Shown here in pieces: positions 48,815 through 58,811 of a stretch of 64,000 bases of DNA. The position numbers and the translations under genes are program-made. Below the pieces are notes generated by a model that was not told the DNA's origin, searched no databases, and worked only from the letters and a program-made list of their open reading frames with translations. The DNA lies in NCBI GenBank assembly GCA_013178295.1, contig JABLWW010000009.1, positions 1-64,000 of the forward strand. Reading direction: 5' to 3'. Origin of the DNA: Anaerolineae bacterium. GTDB lineage: Bacteria > Chloroflexota > Anaerolineae > Anaerolineales > Anaerolineaceae. How positions within the stretch are numbered: position 1 is the stretch's first letter; each line of letters begins with the position of its first letter.

Positions 48815-50089
48815 TTATTCGCCAAACAATCTTGTGAGCAGGTATTCCAGTCGTCTTTTGAGCAGCGCGTACGAGTAAAATCGGCGTGCCAGACGGTAGT
48901 TGGTTTGTGTCATCTCCTTTGCCAGTTCGGGGTTCTGGAGAACCAGGCGGGTCAACTCCACCGCTTTTTGGGTGATGTAGCCATCAAAAACAATCACCTG
49001 AAAGCCGCGCGGGTTGATGTCAATGGCAAAGATGGAGTAATTGTTGACGACAATAGGAACAGAGTAATAGATAGCCTCAAGGAAGGCATTGCCAAAACCT
49101 TCGATGTCGGAGGGGTAGGTGACTAAGTCTGCCTGCCGGTACACATCTGCCAGTGTGTAGATTTTCTTTCCAGAGGCTGTTACGCCGCGCTGTTCCTGGA
49201 TGATATCCGAAACAAAGAGAGTGGGCACGTTTAAACGCATGGCGACATCGCGTACCCTTTTTTCATATTCCAGTCCCTCATCGCCTGCAGCGTGCGAGAT
49301 CACCAGTTTACAAGGAAGCTCCAGTCGGCTAACCAGCTCCAGAGCGTGTTCAATCCCTTTGCGCTGAATTACACGGGTGGGCTGAAGAATCAAATATTCG
49401 TCCGGGCGGACGCCGAGGTCGGCGCGCACATTTTGCGCATAGGCATCAGGAGGAAGTGGTGGGTTGTCAAAATCCATCACGTTAGGTATCAGAGTACTGG
49501 AGATACCTGTTCGGAGTGCCAGCTGGTTGGAAGCGGAAGAGTTGATAACCACATGCTGGATATTGGGCAGGTGGGGGGGGAATGCCATGTTGAAATAGTC
49601 CCAAACGCAATTGGTCAGAAAGCGTTTGCGCTCCCAGAACATGTCGTGGTGGTGGGCGATAGCTGGCATGCCTGTTTCGGCGAGAACCTCTGTAATGGCA
49701 ATCCCCAGAGGAATATTAATGGGGATAGAGAGCGCATTTTCGATGATCAGCAACTGCAGATCGAATTCTTTGAGGAAGCGATACAAATGATCTTTGAAAT
49801 ATTCTGTTAGTTCGTGAATGCGGCGGCTGAGTTCGGGCGGGCGGACGCTTTGCGAAAAGGCTATTGTGTTGATCTCTTCCATGACGGGATGATGGAAGAA
49901 TGCCTCTGGAACGACATAACTGATCTGTGCTGGTTTATCACAGACTCCGGCGAAATAGAAACATTGATGCCCACATCTTTGCAAGACAGTTGCCCATTTA
50001 TTCGTTTCGAGCGAGACACCATCCGTACCCGCAAAGCGCGTTGAAACAAAACCGATTCTCAAACCTGAAATCAACGGGTTATTGCACAT
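48815..50089 (-). CDS. GT4 glycosyltransferase of the glucosylglycerate cluster
   Basis: 424 residues, GT-B fold. N-terminal domain GLRIGFVSTRFAGTDGVSLE, C-terminal donor domain with ILQPTRVIQRKGIEHALELV and YPSDIEGFGNAFLEAIYYSVP (the E-x7-E retaining GT4 motif). Last gene of a five-gene cluster with GpgS and its phosphatase. It may add a further sugar (for example as in mannosylglucosylglycerate synthesis), but the substrate cannot be read from sequence. Confidence 0.7.
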   Translation of the reverse strand: MCNNPLISGLRIGFVSTRFAGTDGVSLETNKWATVLQRCGHQCFYFAGVCDKPAQISYVVPEAFFHHPVMEEINTIAFSQSVRPPELSRRIHELTEYFKDHLYRFLKEFDLQLLIIENALSIPINIPLGIAITEVLAETGMPAIAHHHDMFWERKRFLTNCVWDYFNMAFPPHLPNIQHVVINSSASNQLALRTGISSTLIPNVMDFDNPPLPPDAYAQNVRADLGVRPDEYLILQPTRVIQRKGIEHALELVSRLELPCKLVISHAAGDEGLEYEKRVRDVAMRLNVPTLFVSDIIQEQRGVTASGKKIYTLADVYRQADLVTYPSDIEGFGNAFLEAIYYSVPIVVNNYSIFAIDINPRGFQVIVFDGYITQKAVELTRLVLQNPELAKEMTQTNYRLARRFYSYALLKRRLEYLLTRLFGE

Positions 50090-50121
50090 GGTATTCTCCC
50101 GTCTATGTGGATAAAGTCATC

Positions 50122-51864
50122 TCATGGCTCTTTTTCTGGTGTAAGCCAGACAACCTGATAGGGCGAAAGGGGAATTTTTGCAATTTTGTTACAGGAGTAG
50201 GCTTTTGATGCTACCAGGTCGAACCATGTATTGGCAGATAATTCGAGGTTTTTGAAGTCAATAACAGCTGTTCGATTGGCGTCCGAGACGTTGTGCAGGC
50301 AGATGACGGGGGGTGTCATTTCAGGAGGAATGCGCAAAACTGTGAAGATTGCTTCGTCGCCTGTGTCAAGGAATATCTGCGCTCCGTGGGGGTGAAAAGC
50401 ACGTTGACCAGCGCGTGCACGTAGCAACGCGGCATAGCGTTGAAAAACCTGGGCGCGCTGTGATTTACAGTCAGCAAGTTGGCTTTCGATGACTTGTAAA
50501 TCAAATTTTTCCCGGTTGATGGTACGATTTCTCCCGGTCAGATGGACGCCTTCCAGCCAGCTTCTTGACCCCAGCAGGCTGTGGACGTAGATGCCCGGCA
50601 CGCCCACCATGGATAACAATATCGCCTGTGCACATATAAAACGATCTATCTGGGTGGATAATGGCTCGGGAGCGTTTGGGTTGGAAAGCGCGTCAAAGTA
50701 ATTGATATTCAACTCATAGGGACTTTGACTTCCATCGGCGTTGGATTTGTAGGAGACCAGTCCACCATGCTCCAGCGTGCGCTCTACCAGGTTGTTGATT
50801 TCGGTTTCAGAGAGGATGCCGCGCACGGGATTAATCCCAATACCGTCGTGAGAAGCCAGAAAGTTGAAAAAAGTAACTTTCTGTGAGGGTAGCGTTAGAC
50901 CAGCTGCCCATGTAGAAAGCTGGCGTGCGCTGCCTGTGTGGAAAGAATGCAGAACCAGAGGGGGCAATGTAAAGTTGTAGACCATCTGCGCTTCGTTGTA
51001 TCCGTTGCCAAAGTAAGAGACATTCTCGCGGTGGGGAACGTTGGTTTCTGTGATGAGAAGGGCATAGGGAGCGACACGATCCAGGATCGAGCGCAGAATC
51101 TGGATAATCCAGTGCGTTTGAGGGAGATGGATGCAAGTTGTCCCTGGTTGTTTCCACAGGTAGGCAATTGCATCAAGGCGGATCATCTGTGCCCCGTGTG
51201 CAATGTACTTCAGCAGTATGTCAATCATTTCAAGCAATACATCAGGATTGGCAAAGTTGAGGTCAATCTGATCGGCGCTGAACGTTGTCCAAAGATATTT
51301 TTGACCTTGGGCTGTATCATAAGGGGTAAGTAAAGGGAGAGCACGCGGGCGTACGACTGTCGAAAGGTCTGTTTCGGGATCAGCGGTAATAAAATAGTCT
51401 TGATATTTGGGGTTGCCTTTGATAAATTCCTGAAACCAAGCGCTTTGGCTGGAGATGTGGTTGATAACAACGTCCATCATCAGACGAAAACTGCGTGCGA
51501 GAGTTTGTATGTCTTCCCATTTACCCAGGGAAGGGTCTACTTGAAAATAGTCAATGACTGAAAAGCCATCGTCTGAGCTATATGGGAAAAAAGGCAGAAT
51601 ATGGACAGAACTGACGATATCTTTGAGGTGTTTGTGGCAAAATTGTGTCAGCGATTTGAGATGAGCCTGTCCAGGTTGTTGGAACTGATCACCATACGTG
51701 ATCAAGACAGCATCTTTCTGGCTCAACGGAGGCGGAGTGCTGGGTGAGTGGCTCGCTTGAAACGCTGTCAGACGTGTGGAAATTTTTTTGAAGGTTTGTT
51801 TGCCTTTCTCACTGCCATATATTGCAGTAAGGAAAGTTTCGATGGGGTCTAATTCGTCTGGCAT
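50122..51864 (-). CDS. GH13 sugar phosphorylase, probable glucosylglycerate phosphorylase
   Basis: 580 residues, (beta/alpha)8 GH13 enzyme of the sucrose phosphorylase subfamily (GH13_18). Catalytic residues: Asp in QMIRLDAIAYLWKQPG, Glu acid/base in YALLITETNVPHRENVSYFG, Asp in FFNFLASHDGIGINPV. The GYNEAQMVYNFTLPP segment is typical of the YcjM/glucosylglycerate phosphorylase branch rather than true sucrose phosphorylases. It would split glucosylglycerate with phosphate to glucose 1-phosphate and glycerate. Context with GpgS and its phosphatase supports this; assay needed to exclude sucrose. Confidence 0.75.
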   Translation of the reverse strand: MPDELDPIETFLTAIYGSEKGKQTFKKISTRLTAFQASHSPSTPPPLSQKDAVLITYGDQFQQPGQAHLKSLTQFCHKHLKDIVSSVHILPFFPYSSDDGFSVIDYFQVDPSLGKWEDIQTLARSFRLMMDVVINHISSQSAWFQEFIKGNPKYQDYFITADPETDLSTVVRPRALPLLTPYDTAQGQKYLWTTFSADQIDLNFANPDVLLEMIDILLKYIAHGAQMIRLDAIAYLWKQPGTTCIHLPQTHWIIQILRSILDRVAPYALLITETNVPHRENVSYFGNGYNEAQMVYNFTLPPLVLHSFHTGSARQLSTWAAGLTLPSQKVTFFNFLASHDGIGINPVRGILSETEINNLVERTLEHGGLVSYKSNADGSQSPYELNINYFDALSNPNAPEPLSTQIDRFICAQAILLSMVGVPGIYVHSLLGSRSWLEGVHLTGRNRTINREKFDLQVIESQLADCKSQRAQVFQRYAALLRARAGQRAFHPHGAQIFLDTGDEAIFTVLRIPPEMTPPVICLHNVSDANRTAVIDFKNLELSANTWFDLVASKAYSCNKIAKIPLSPYQVVWLTPEKEP

Positions 51865-51912
51865 GTCATTCCTTCTTTCCAGAAAAGTGCTTTGGCGAAA
51901 GACATTGGCGTA

Positions 51913-52485
51913 TTAGTGTGTAGCATCCATTTGCCAATAGATGACCTGCGGGGCAGCATTCTCGGGGATAAGCGAATGTACCTGGCTGATTGGGGCATCA
52001 TGAACTTTTGAAAGCAGTGTTGCCAGGGCGATCCCGTGAGAGATGATCAATACTCTGCCATTGGGATATAGGTCATTGATGTCCTTAATCGCTGCTTCCA
52101 CGCGTGCCGCAACTTCGGCAATTGTTTCGCCGCCTGGGGGACGTGATACGAGCGGGTTTTGCATGTAGTCGGCGAGTTCTTTGGGGTATTTTTCGCGGAT
52201 GGTGGTGAACAACTGCCCTTCCCATTCGCCCTGATTGATCTCACGCAAACGGGGGTCAACTTTGACAGGAAGCCCAAGACGCTCGGCAATAGGAGCGGCA
52301 GTTTGTCTGGCGCGCTGCAGGTCGCTGGTGTAAATGGCATCAAATTGTATGCCAGATAACTTGTCTCTCATAGCGATTGCCTGCTCCAATCCTTTGGCGT
52401 TGAGAGGCGGGTCGGCTTGTCCCTGATAGCGGCCTTCGATGTTCCAATCTGTTTCACCATGTCTGGCGATCCATAATTCCACCAT
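51913..52485 (-). CDS. Histidine phosphatase, probable glucosyl-3-phosphoglycerate phosphatase
   Basis: About 190 residues. RHG motif VELWIARHGETDWNIEGRYQ and second His in LIISHGIALATLL; Glu in REINQGEWEG. The family (phosphoglycerate-mutase-like) includes the mycobacterial GpgP that dephosphorylates glucosyl-3-phosphoglycerate. Next to gpgS in the same direction, which suggests this role, though other sugar-phosphate phosphatases look the same. Upstream GTG 52518 and TTG 52506 are possible starts; ATG 52485 gives the usual family N-terminus. Confidence 0.75.
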   Translation of the reverse strand: MVELWIARHGETDWNIEGRYQGQADPPLNAKGLEQAIAMRDKLSGIQFDAIYTSDLQRARQTAAPIAERLGLPVKVDPRLREINQGEWEGQLFTTIREKYPKELADYMQNPLVSRPPGGETIAEVAARVEAAIKDINDLYPNGRVLIISHGIALATLLSKVHDAPISQVHSLIPENAAPQVIYWQMDATH

Positions 52486-52536
52486 ATCGTATGTTCTGCT
52501 ATGCAACTGATTGAGCACCTTGTCCGATTTGAGTTA

Positions 52537-54381
52537 TTATCTTTTGTGTGAGTCGATATACTCTTTTATTTCGATCATAGGGGGACGTTCTCGCTCTGCC
52601 ACTTCAACGACCTGGAGGAAATAATTTCCCTCTTCGTGCCGGATGATTTTCATCGTTTTGTTGACTTCCTCAAGGATTGGACGGTTGAAGCGCTTTTCAA
52701 GTTTGCGTAGAACAGCTTGCAGGACAACAAATGACATTTTGCCCAAAGCTTCGAGCGACTGGTTGCGGTGTATACGTTCCAGCAAGTCCACCTGAGCGAT
52801 TGCGGAAAGACCAAATTTTTCAAAGACGTCTATTAACAAACCAGTTTCAACACCATAGCCGGAGAAAAAAGGCAATTGTTCGAGTGCGGTACGCCTGCCG
52901 CCATATTCGCCAGCCAGAGGTTGGATTACGCCGGACAACTCAGGATAGAACAGATTGATTAAAGGTCGGGCGGTTAGCTCGGTTACCCTTCCACCGCCGG
53001 TGGACTGGGTGAGCTCCCCGCTTTTTAGAGGGCGTTGATAAAAACCTTTGACAAACTGAATTTGTGGATTGACCAGCATTGGGCCAATGACGCCATAGAC
53101 AAAATGAGGTTGAATATTTTGGATATCCGTGTCAATCCAGATGATCAGATCGCCTTTGGTAACGTAAAGGCTTTTCCAAAGCGCCTCTCCTTTTCCGCTG
53201 CGAGCGCCGTAGTTGGGCAGCAACTCCTGATGGATATACACCGGGATACCAAGCTGCTTGGCAATTTGCCGTGTGGTATCGGTGGAATTGGAATCGATCA
53301 AAACGATCTCATCAAGCAGAGGATATTGTTTGACAAGAGTGTCTGTTACAGACTGGATAATTTGCCCAATGGTTGCTTCTTCGTTGAGGGCGGGTAGCGC
53401 CAAGCTAATTGTGAGTCCTTGTGCTTTTTTGAGTGCTACCATACGCTCCAGGTCGTCGAACTCATCGGCGTGGTAAGTATTTTCAGCAAACCATTTATCC
53501 ACCAGAACAGAAATTGCCTGCGCGCCTGCCTGTTCACCCTCAACGCCGGTGAATTGTAAGGGGGCAGACCTTTCTGTTTTGACCAAAGCCAGTGCACATG
53601 GGGATTGGTTAAACAGAGTTTCTGCAACTGTGCCTAGACTGCCCGAAGGGAGTTGCGTGGATGCCGCGATGCCTGCAACAAGGAGGTCGCAGTTTTTTGC
53701 CTGTTGCAGGATAGCCTCAGCCGGGTTGGTGGAGACCTGCCGCTCGTATCTGACCTCGCTTAATCGCGGGAGGATGCGCGCCAAGCCGCGGAAAGGCGCT
53801 TCCAGCATTGTGGGTTGTGTATCCGGCGAGGTTAGGTGGAGAACGTGATTGTCTTTGGCGTGGAGAGCTAGCCCGATCCGCAGGGCAAGTTCTGCGTAGG
53901 GGCCACCACGCACTGGTATCAAAATGCGTTCGATGTTCTGCATCCATGGCCCACGCACAATAGCAACATTGTATTCAAGCTCCTGAGCAGCCTGGTAGGT
54001 TGAGATTCCCATTGCTTCGAAAAAATCAGGATATTCTAGGATAACCAGGTCTGGTTTATGTGTTTTTAGAAAGGTTAACAAATCGCCCCAACGGTCTACT
54101 GAAACCATGACCTGTGTACTTCCTGTCAAATTGTAATTTTGGTTGAGAGAGACCAGCTCACGGCGGAACTCGCGGGCAAGGGTGGCGCCTGTCGAGAGTC
54201 TGACTTCATCCTTGACACTGATCAGCCCAACGAGGCTGACTGCACCACCCATACGGCTTGCCATTGACAGGGCAGTTTTTGCCTCCGTGCCCATTGGCAT
54301 CGGGATGACAACGTTGGGAAAGGGGGTAAAAATGCGTTTTACTGAACGAGCCCGAGATTTCTGAGAAAACATTTTCATCAT
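52537..54381 (-). CDS. gpgS: Glucosyl-3-phosphoglycerate synthase with N-terminal USP domains
   Basis: 614 residues. The first 275 form two universal-stress-protein-like domains (VVIPMPMGTEAKTALSMASR; ILIPVRGGPYAELALRIGLA). From about 310 a GT81/GT2-type glycosyltransferase: ISLALPALNEEATIGQIIQS, EIVLIDSNSTDTTRQIAKQL, IWIDTDIQNIQPH (metal-binding DxD-like), LAGEYGGRRTALEQLPF, GYGVETGLLIDVFEKFGL. GpgS transfers glucose from NDP-glucose to 3-phosphoglycerate, the first step of glucosylglycerate synthesis, an osmolyte and polysaccharide precursor. USP fusion is not the textbook form and could add nucleotide-dependent control. Overlaps the GT4 gene by 4 nt. Confidence 0.8.
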   Translation of the reverse strand: MMKMFSQKSRARSVKRIFTPFPNVVIPMPMGTEAKTALSMASRMGGAVSLVGLISVKDEVRLSTGATLAREFRRELVSLNQNYNLTGSTQVMVSVDRWGDLLTFLKTHKPDLVILEYPDFFEAMGISTYQAAQELEYNVAIVRGPWMQNIERILIPVRGGPYAELALRIGLALHAKDNHVLHLTSPDTQPTMLEAPFRGLARILPRLSEVRYERQVSTNPAEAILQQAKNCDLLVAGIAASTQLPSGSLGTVAETLFNQSPCALALVKTERSAPLQFTGVEGEQAGAQAISVLVDKWFAENTYHADEFDDLERMVALKKAQGLTISLALPALNEEATIGQIIQSVTDTLVKQYPLLDEIVLIDSNSTDTTRQIAKQLGIPVYIHQELLPNYGARSGKGEALWKSLYVTKGDLIIWIDTDIQNIQPHFVYGVIGPMLVNPQIQFVKGFYQRPLKSGELTQSTGGGRVTELTARPLINLFYPELSGVIQPLAGEYGGRRTALEQLPFFSGYGVETGLLIDVFEKFGLSAIAQVDLLERIHRNQSLEALGKMSFVVLQAVLRKLEKRFNRPILEEVNKTMKIIRHEEGNYFLQVVEVAERERPPMIEIKEYIDSHKR

Positions 54382-55601
54382 AGCAGTTCCTCCAGCAGTG
54401 GCGCTATCTTATTGCGATAGATGGACTCCCAGGTGAAGTGTGAACGGACTCTGTTCCTGAGGTGGTAGACGGGGTCGGACTTAAGACGCGTGTAGATTCT
54501 TTGGGCGACGGATGCAGGCTCCTCGCTGGGGAGGAAATAGGTTGCATCTTCTTGGGCGAGCATGCGCAAAGGGGGAAGATCGGTGCAAAATATGATGAGG
54601 CGGCTGATACCTGCCTCTATAATTGGGATACCAAAACCTTCCTCATGGCTGGTCAGGAGCAGGCAGTCAGCCAGTCGAAAGAAATCTGCAATTTCGAGTT
54701 CTGTAAGCCCTTGTGGCACATGTTCTGCCAACAGATGGACAGCTTTTTCCAGGTTTAGCTCCTGCCGTAAGGCTTTTAGCTCTTGCAAGTATTGCTCGTT
54801 AGCAGGGTTATGTGCACCTGTTGGACCGGTGATGACAAGTTCTGCATCTGGTAGCAATTTGCGTAACTCTGCCATGATACAAATAGCCTGCTCCAGGTTT
54901 TTCCGTCGTGTAAGGCGAACAGGGGTCAAGAATAATGGTGCTGCGGGCAGCAAATTCAACTTGTTTATCAGCTGGCGGGTTCTTGTCTGTAAACCCAGAA
55001 AATCGGTAATGTTAACGCCGCCTGGAATGACTTCGATTTGACTTTCCGGAAAGTGTATCAAATTGGCGAGTTCCACTCTTCGCGGCTCTGAGATCGTTAC
55101 ATAGCGGACGTTGTGCCAGGGAATGCGTAACAAGTTCCATGGATATCCACTATGAAGCTCCTTCTGATAACCTGGCATACTCCAGGCAAGATCATGGTGC
55201 CACAATATCACGCGCGGTTTGTCGTAATTTCGAGTGAATTCATAGATTGCCGCAGTGAGAGCCAGATTCTTGTGCAGTGAAGCCACGTTATGGCATATAA
55301 GCGCGTCCTGATCCTGTAGCCGCGCTTCAAGAACTTTGAGGAGTTCATTTTTGAGTTGTTCAAACTCAGAAGGCACTTTGCCTTTGTCAAGCGAAGATTT
55401 GATCTTTAAAATCTCGGGGTGAGTCGAATCGAAGCGTGGCTCGACAATTACAGGAATTTTTCTATCCCACGTCTTACCCCGACCGGCGAGAATTTGGACG
55501 TCATGACCTGAGCGGCTGAGTTGCGTTGCCTGGCTTGCCATGACAATCTCAACGCCTCCGACAATTGGAGGTGCGGCGTAATGCAACAGAGATATTTTCA
55601 T
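54378..55601 (-). CDS. GT4 glycosyltransferase, first gene of the glucosylglycerate cluster
   Basis: 407 residues, GT-B fold: MKISLLHYAAPPIVGGVEIV start, donor domain FLTPVRLTRRKNLEQAICIM and LLTSHEEGFGIPIIEAGISR (E-x7-E). Not closely similar to the 48815 enzyme by eye. Overlaps gpgS by 4 nt, so translation is coupled. Together with the second GT4 it suggests a longer sugar derivative than glucosylglycerate or a glucan. Confidence 0.75.
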   Translation of the reverse strand: MKISLLHYAAPPIVGGVEIVMASQATQLSRSGHDVQILAGRGKTWDRKIPVIVEPRFDSTHPEILKIKSSLDKGKVPSEFEQLKNELLKVLEARLQDQDALICHNVASLHKNLALTAAIYEFTRNYDKPRVILWHHDLAWSMPGYQKELHSGYPWNLLRIPWHNVRYVTISEPRRVELANLIHFPESQIEVIPGGVNITDFLGLQTRTRQLINKLNLLPAAPLFLTPVRLTRRKNLEQAICIMAELRKLLPDAELVITGPTGAHNPANEQYLQELKALRQELNLEKAVHLLAEHVPQGLTELEIADFFRLADCLLLTSHEEGFGIPIIEAGISRLIIFCTDLPPLRMLAQEDATYFLPSEEPASVAQRIYTRLKSDPVYHLRNRVRSHFTWESIYRNKIAPLLEELL

Positions 55602-55656
55602 CCTATCAGTCCTTACTGTTATTATACTCGAGCAGGGAATGCAAACTATTCCTATG

Positions 55657-56583
55657 TCAGCGTGACCACGAATTATATTTGTCCAGACGGGTTAGTCCGA
55701 CGGACTGCGCTATTTGAATAGCATTTTGGTATTCTGTTGTGGTGATTCCACGATTTAATTCGGGGTAATGATGCGCATAGTAAGCAGGGTGATATTGTGC
55801 CATGACGTTCAGGTAGGTGTTTTTTGATACTTCTTGTGCTAGAAATTCAAAGATTTGCCTGCTGCCTGCCAGATTATTGGGTAATACAAGATGCCGCACC
55901 AGCAGGCCGCGCTGTGCTATCCCGTCTTCGTCAATAACCAGGTCGCCCACCTGACGATACATTTCGCGGATGGCTGCCTGGTTGATATGGGGATAGTTGG
56001 GTATCTTTGAGTAACGCCGGGCAGTTTGCTCATCTGCATATTTCATATCCGGCATATAAATATCAAAGATGCCCTCGAGAAGTTGAAGAGTTTTTACAGA
56101 GTCGTACCCGCCAGAGTTGTAAACTAGTGGCAACCGTAGCCCTGCTTGCACAGCAATCAATAGCGCGGATAGGATTTGCGGGACGATGTGGGTGGGGGAA
56201 ACAAAGTTAATGTTATGACAGCCCATGTTCTGTAGTTTGAGCATTATGTTTGCCAGTTCTTGGGCGCTCACTTCCATGCCGTTGTTTGTCTGGCTGATGT
56301 CATAGTTCTGGCAATATTGACAACGCAGATTACAGTGGGTGAAAAATATGGTGCCCGAGCCGTTCCATCCGCTTAGCGGCTGTTCTTCGCCATGATGAGG
56401 CCCATAACTGCTGACTCGTGCCAGGGCTGCTGACTTGCAGAAGCCGATTTCTCCCGCAAGTCTGTTCACCTTGCATTCCAATGGGCACACTGAACAGTGG
56501 TTGAGCAATTCATTGCATTGATTGACGCGCTGTTCTAACTCCCCTGCTTTGTAGAGCAAAACATAGGACGGTTCGTGTGTCAT
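55657..56583 (-). CDS. Radical SAM protein, PflX/PflA-like
   Basis: 308 residues. The cluster motif CNLRCQYCQNYDIS (CxxxCxxC) and a Cys-rich N-terminal stretch (HCSVCPLECKVNRLAGEIGF C) that may bind a second iron-sulfur cluster. Pattern matches putative pyruvate-formate-lyase-activating-enzyme-like PflX proteins, whose target is generally unknown. No glycyl radical enzyme is nearby. Promoter-like TACAAT lies 10 nt ahead of the ATG. Confidence 0.8.
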   Translation of the reverse strand: MTHEPSYVLLYKAGELEQRVNQCNELLNHCSVCPLECKVNRLAGEIGFCKSAALARVSSYGPHHGEEQPLSGWNGSGTIFFTHCNLRCQYCQNYDISQTNNGMEVSAQELANIMLKLQNMGCHNINFVSPTHIVPQILSALLIAVQAGLRLPLVYNSGGYDSVKTLQLLEGIFDIYMPDMKYADEQTARRYSKIPNYPHINQAAIREMYRQVGDLVIDEDGIAQRGLLVRHLVLPNNLAGSRQIFEFLAQEVSKNTYLNVMAQYHPAYYAHHYPELNRGITTTEYQNAIQIAQSVGLTRLDKYNSWSR

Positions 56584-56637
56584 GCTGATTTTTATTGTAC
56601 ACTATCTTAATCGCAGAGCAGATATCTCATAGGTTGA

Positions 56638-57945
56638 TCAGGGTGCGTTTGGCTTGAGATAAGAGGTGCTGCGAAACCAAAGCCACAGAATTTGGGCTAT
56701 GAAGGCAAGCAGCAACGCCAGCGAGCCGACATAGATACCCGGAAACCGCCCCCAAATTATTCCCAGCAAGTTGACGGCTGTTAGCGTGAGCAGATAGACA
56801 AAGATGGATTCTGTGATTCCCCTCGTTTTTTGAGCGTAGATAATCATTCCCTGAAACCAGCTCTGGATCGCTGAGAGGGCAGGCAAAGGCAGAATGAGCC
56901 ATAGACTGACGCGAGTCAGGGGGACAAGGTATCCTGGGAGGGAAGTTACTCCCTCAAGCCACCAGTTTGCAAGCGGCGTAGCCGTAAACAGAAGTGTGCC
57001 AACCAGGAGAGCCAGTGTCAATTGAAGGGTGAAACGATGTAAATGGTTTCTGGAATCGGTGTAACTGAGAAAGGATATCACCACCTCGTTGTAGGCGATC
57101 CCGAAACTTTGCAGAATAAACATCACCCCTGTGGATACTGGATATGCTGCCAGTGAACTGATTGCTTCGGGCATACGGCTGAGAGCGGCGCTGTTGATAG
57201 ACCGCCCGGAAATGCTGAGCAGTGAGGTTAATACAAGCGGGATGTAGAAAGCCAGGATCGACCTCCAGCTAAGCTCTGTGGCCTGTACGGAAGATTTGAT
57301 TTGTAGTCTGAGTATAGGTTGCACTCGCCAGTAGGTATATGCGGCTTCTACCATCATTCCGGAGGTTAGGGCGCAAGCCCCAATGATGACACCTGAAGAG
57401 ATGCCCAACAAGTATGCTCCAATTGAAATGATAAGCACAGTAGAAAGACGCAACACTGTACCAATTGCAACGGCCGCGGGATGACCATAGCGGATCATCA
57501 CACCCTGCAGAAATCGCCTGAGCCCTACTGACCAGGGGATGGGGAGCATGATCATCAACCCCAACCTTGCAGGCGCAATGATCTCTTCTGGCACGCCGAG
57601 CACATTTCGGGTAATCAGGTAGTAAAGCGGGGTAAAGGCAATCAGGAAATGACAGATGGTAAGGATTGCTCCTACTGTGTTCATGAAGCGCCATAGACGT
57701 TGATAAGAAGCATGGTCTTTGCACAGAGCTGTAGATGCTGAGAGCATCATCAGCGTTGGCGAGAGAAGCAACAGGCGCAAGGGTTCAACCACTCCCCCAA
57801 ATGCCGCAAGGTTGATTTCTGGTTGTGCCATGCGGGCGATGATGGCGCTGACAATTGGCACTTCGAATGAGAGAAAGAGCCAGCTTGCAGCCAGGGGCAG
57901 CCAGGTTAGAAAGATGCGCCGTAGCGAAACATGTTCACTGTCCAT
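56638..57945 (-). CDS. MATE/MVF-like multispanning transporter
   Basis: 435 residues with about 12 hydrophobic helices and little else, in the arrangement of the MOP (MATE) superfamily. The N-terminal WLFLSFEVPIVSAIIARMA and LAAFGGVVEPLRLLLLSPT stretches resemble the ANKH-like/MATE group. Substrate unknown. Cotranscribed with the TPR gene (7-nt gap). Confidence 0.6.
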   Translation of the reverse strand: MDSEHVSLRRIFLTWLPLAASWLFLSFEVPIVSAIIARMAQPEINLAAFGGVVEPLRLLLLSPTLMMLSASTALCKDHASYQRLWRFMNTVGAILTICHFLIAFTPLYYLITRNVLGVPEEIIAPARLGLMIMLPIPWSVGLRRFLQGVMIRYGHPAAVAIGTVLRLSTVLIISIGAYLLGISSGVIIGACALTSGMMVEAAYTYWRVQPILRLQIKSSVQATELSWRSILAFYIPLVLTSLLSISGRSINSAALSRMPEAISSLAAYPVSTGVMFILQSFGIAYNEVVISFLSYTDSRNHLHRFTLQLTLALLVGTLLFTATPLANWWLEGVTSLPGYLVPLTRVSLWLILPLPALSAIQSWFQGMIIYAQKTRGITESIFVYLLTLTAVNLLGIIWGRFPGIYVGSLALLLAFIAQILWLWFRSTSYLKPNAP

Positions 57946-57952
57946 GAAGCGT

Positions 57953-58702
57953 TTAAGGCTGATAGAGATGGACGAGCCAAACTAGAACAATAATGACGAC
58001 GATTAATATCACCAAGAGCCACCCAATAGCAGCTTTTGGTGCTGCTGGCTGTTTTGAAGCCTTGTCCGGGTATGTGGCACGAATGGAGACAAGCAGAGGC
58101 TCTATTTCTTTGGAAAAGAGATGGATGCTATCCTGCAAAAGAACCGGGCAGTTTTTTATCTGGTCGAGGATGGCCGCGATATGGCTGGCAGTTTTTGGAT
58201 CGTTGGATAATGACCACGCCATCTGCAGCGTCCTGACAAATGCAGGAACAAGAGATTGAAAATGTTTGTTTTGTTCCTGATTGATCATGTCCAGCTTGTT
58301 TTGTTTCAATGCACCACCAAAAAGGGAGCTTGAAAAGTGAGAGGGTGAAGAGCTGCTCAGCTTGCTGAATAACTGGTTCTGATATTCGTTCTCTAATCTC
58401 TTGATGTGGTTGGAGACAGCCTCTGTCAATGCCCAGGCTGTGTGCGTCTTTTGGTGATGCTCTGAGGGGAGAAGCTGAGATGCGTTAAGTATCTCTTCGC
58501 AGGCTTCCTGCAGGCGGGAGGGTATATCGACGTCCATCCGAGCAGCACATCGCCCTTTTCCCAAGCGAGCGATGGCATGTTGTGGGTCAATTTCTAGCAT
58601 CTGGCGATATAAATCATAAGCAGTTTTATAGTCTTGAAGACTCTCTTGTGCATCTGCCTGTTCCATCAGGCGGGAGATTTCTTGTTCCGATTGATGTTGC
58701 AT
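57953..58702 (-). CDS. TPR protein with C-terminal membrane anchor
   Basis: 249 residues. One or two tetratricopeptide-like repeats (QDYKTAYDLYRQMLEIDPQH) followed by a helical part and a C-terminal membrane segment (AIGWLLVILIVVIIVLVWLV). Protein-protein scaffold at the membrane. Together with the MATE-like gene this makes a two-gene operon. Confidence 0.7.
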   Translation of the reverse strand: MQHQSEQEISRLMEQADAQESLQDYKTAYDLYRQMLEIDPQHAIARLGKGRCAARMDVDIPSRLQEACEEILNASQLLPSEHHQKTHTAWALTEAVSNHIKRLENEYQNQLFSKLSSSSPSHFSSSLFGGALKQNKLDMINQEQNKHFQSLVPAFVRTLQMAWSLSNDPKTASHIAAILDQIKNCPVLLQDSIHLFSKEIEPLLVSIRATYPDKASKQPAAPKAAIGWLLVILIVVIIVLVWLVHLYQP

Positions 58703-58811
58703 GTGTTTTCTACCTTAACCTATACATTTTGTGTGCGATACCGGTTTATAAGCAGACGAAACGCTGCGGGCGATTTGTGGCATGTGGAAATATATCATAA
58801 AAGAAATAAAT

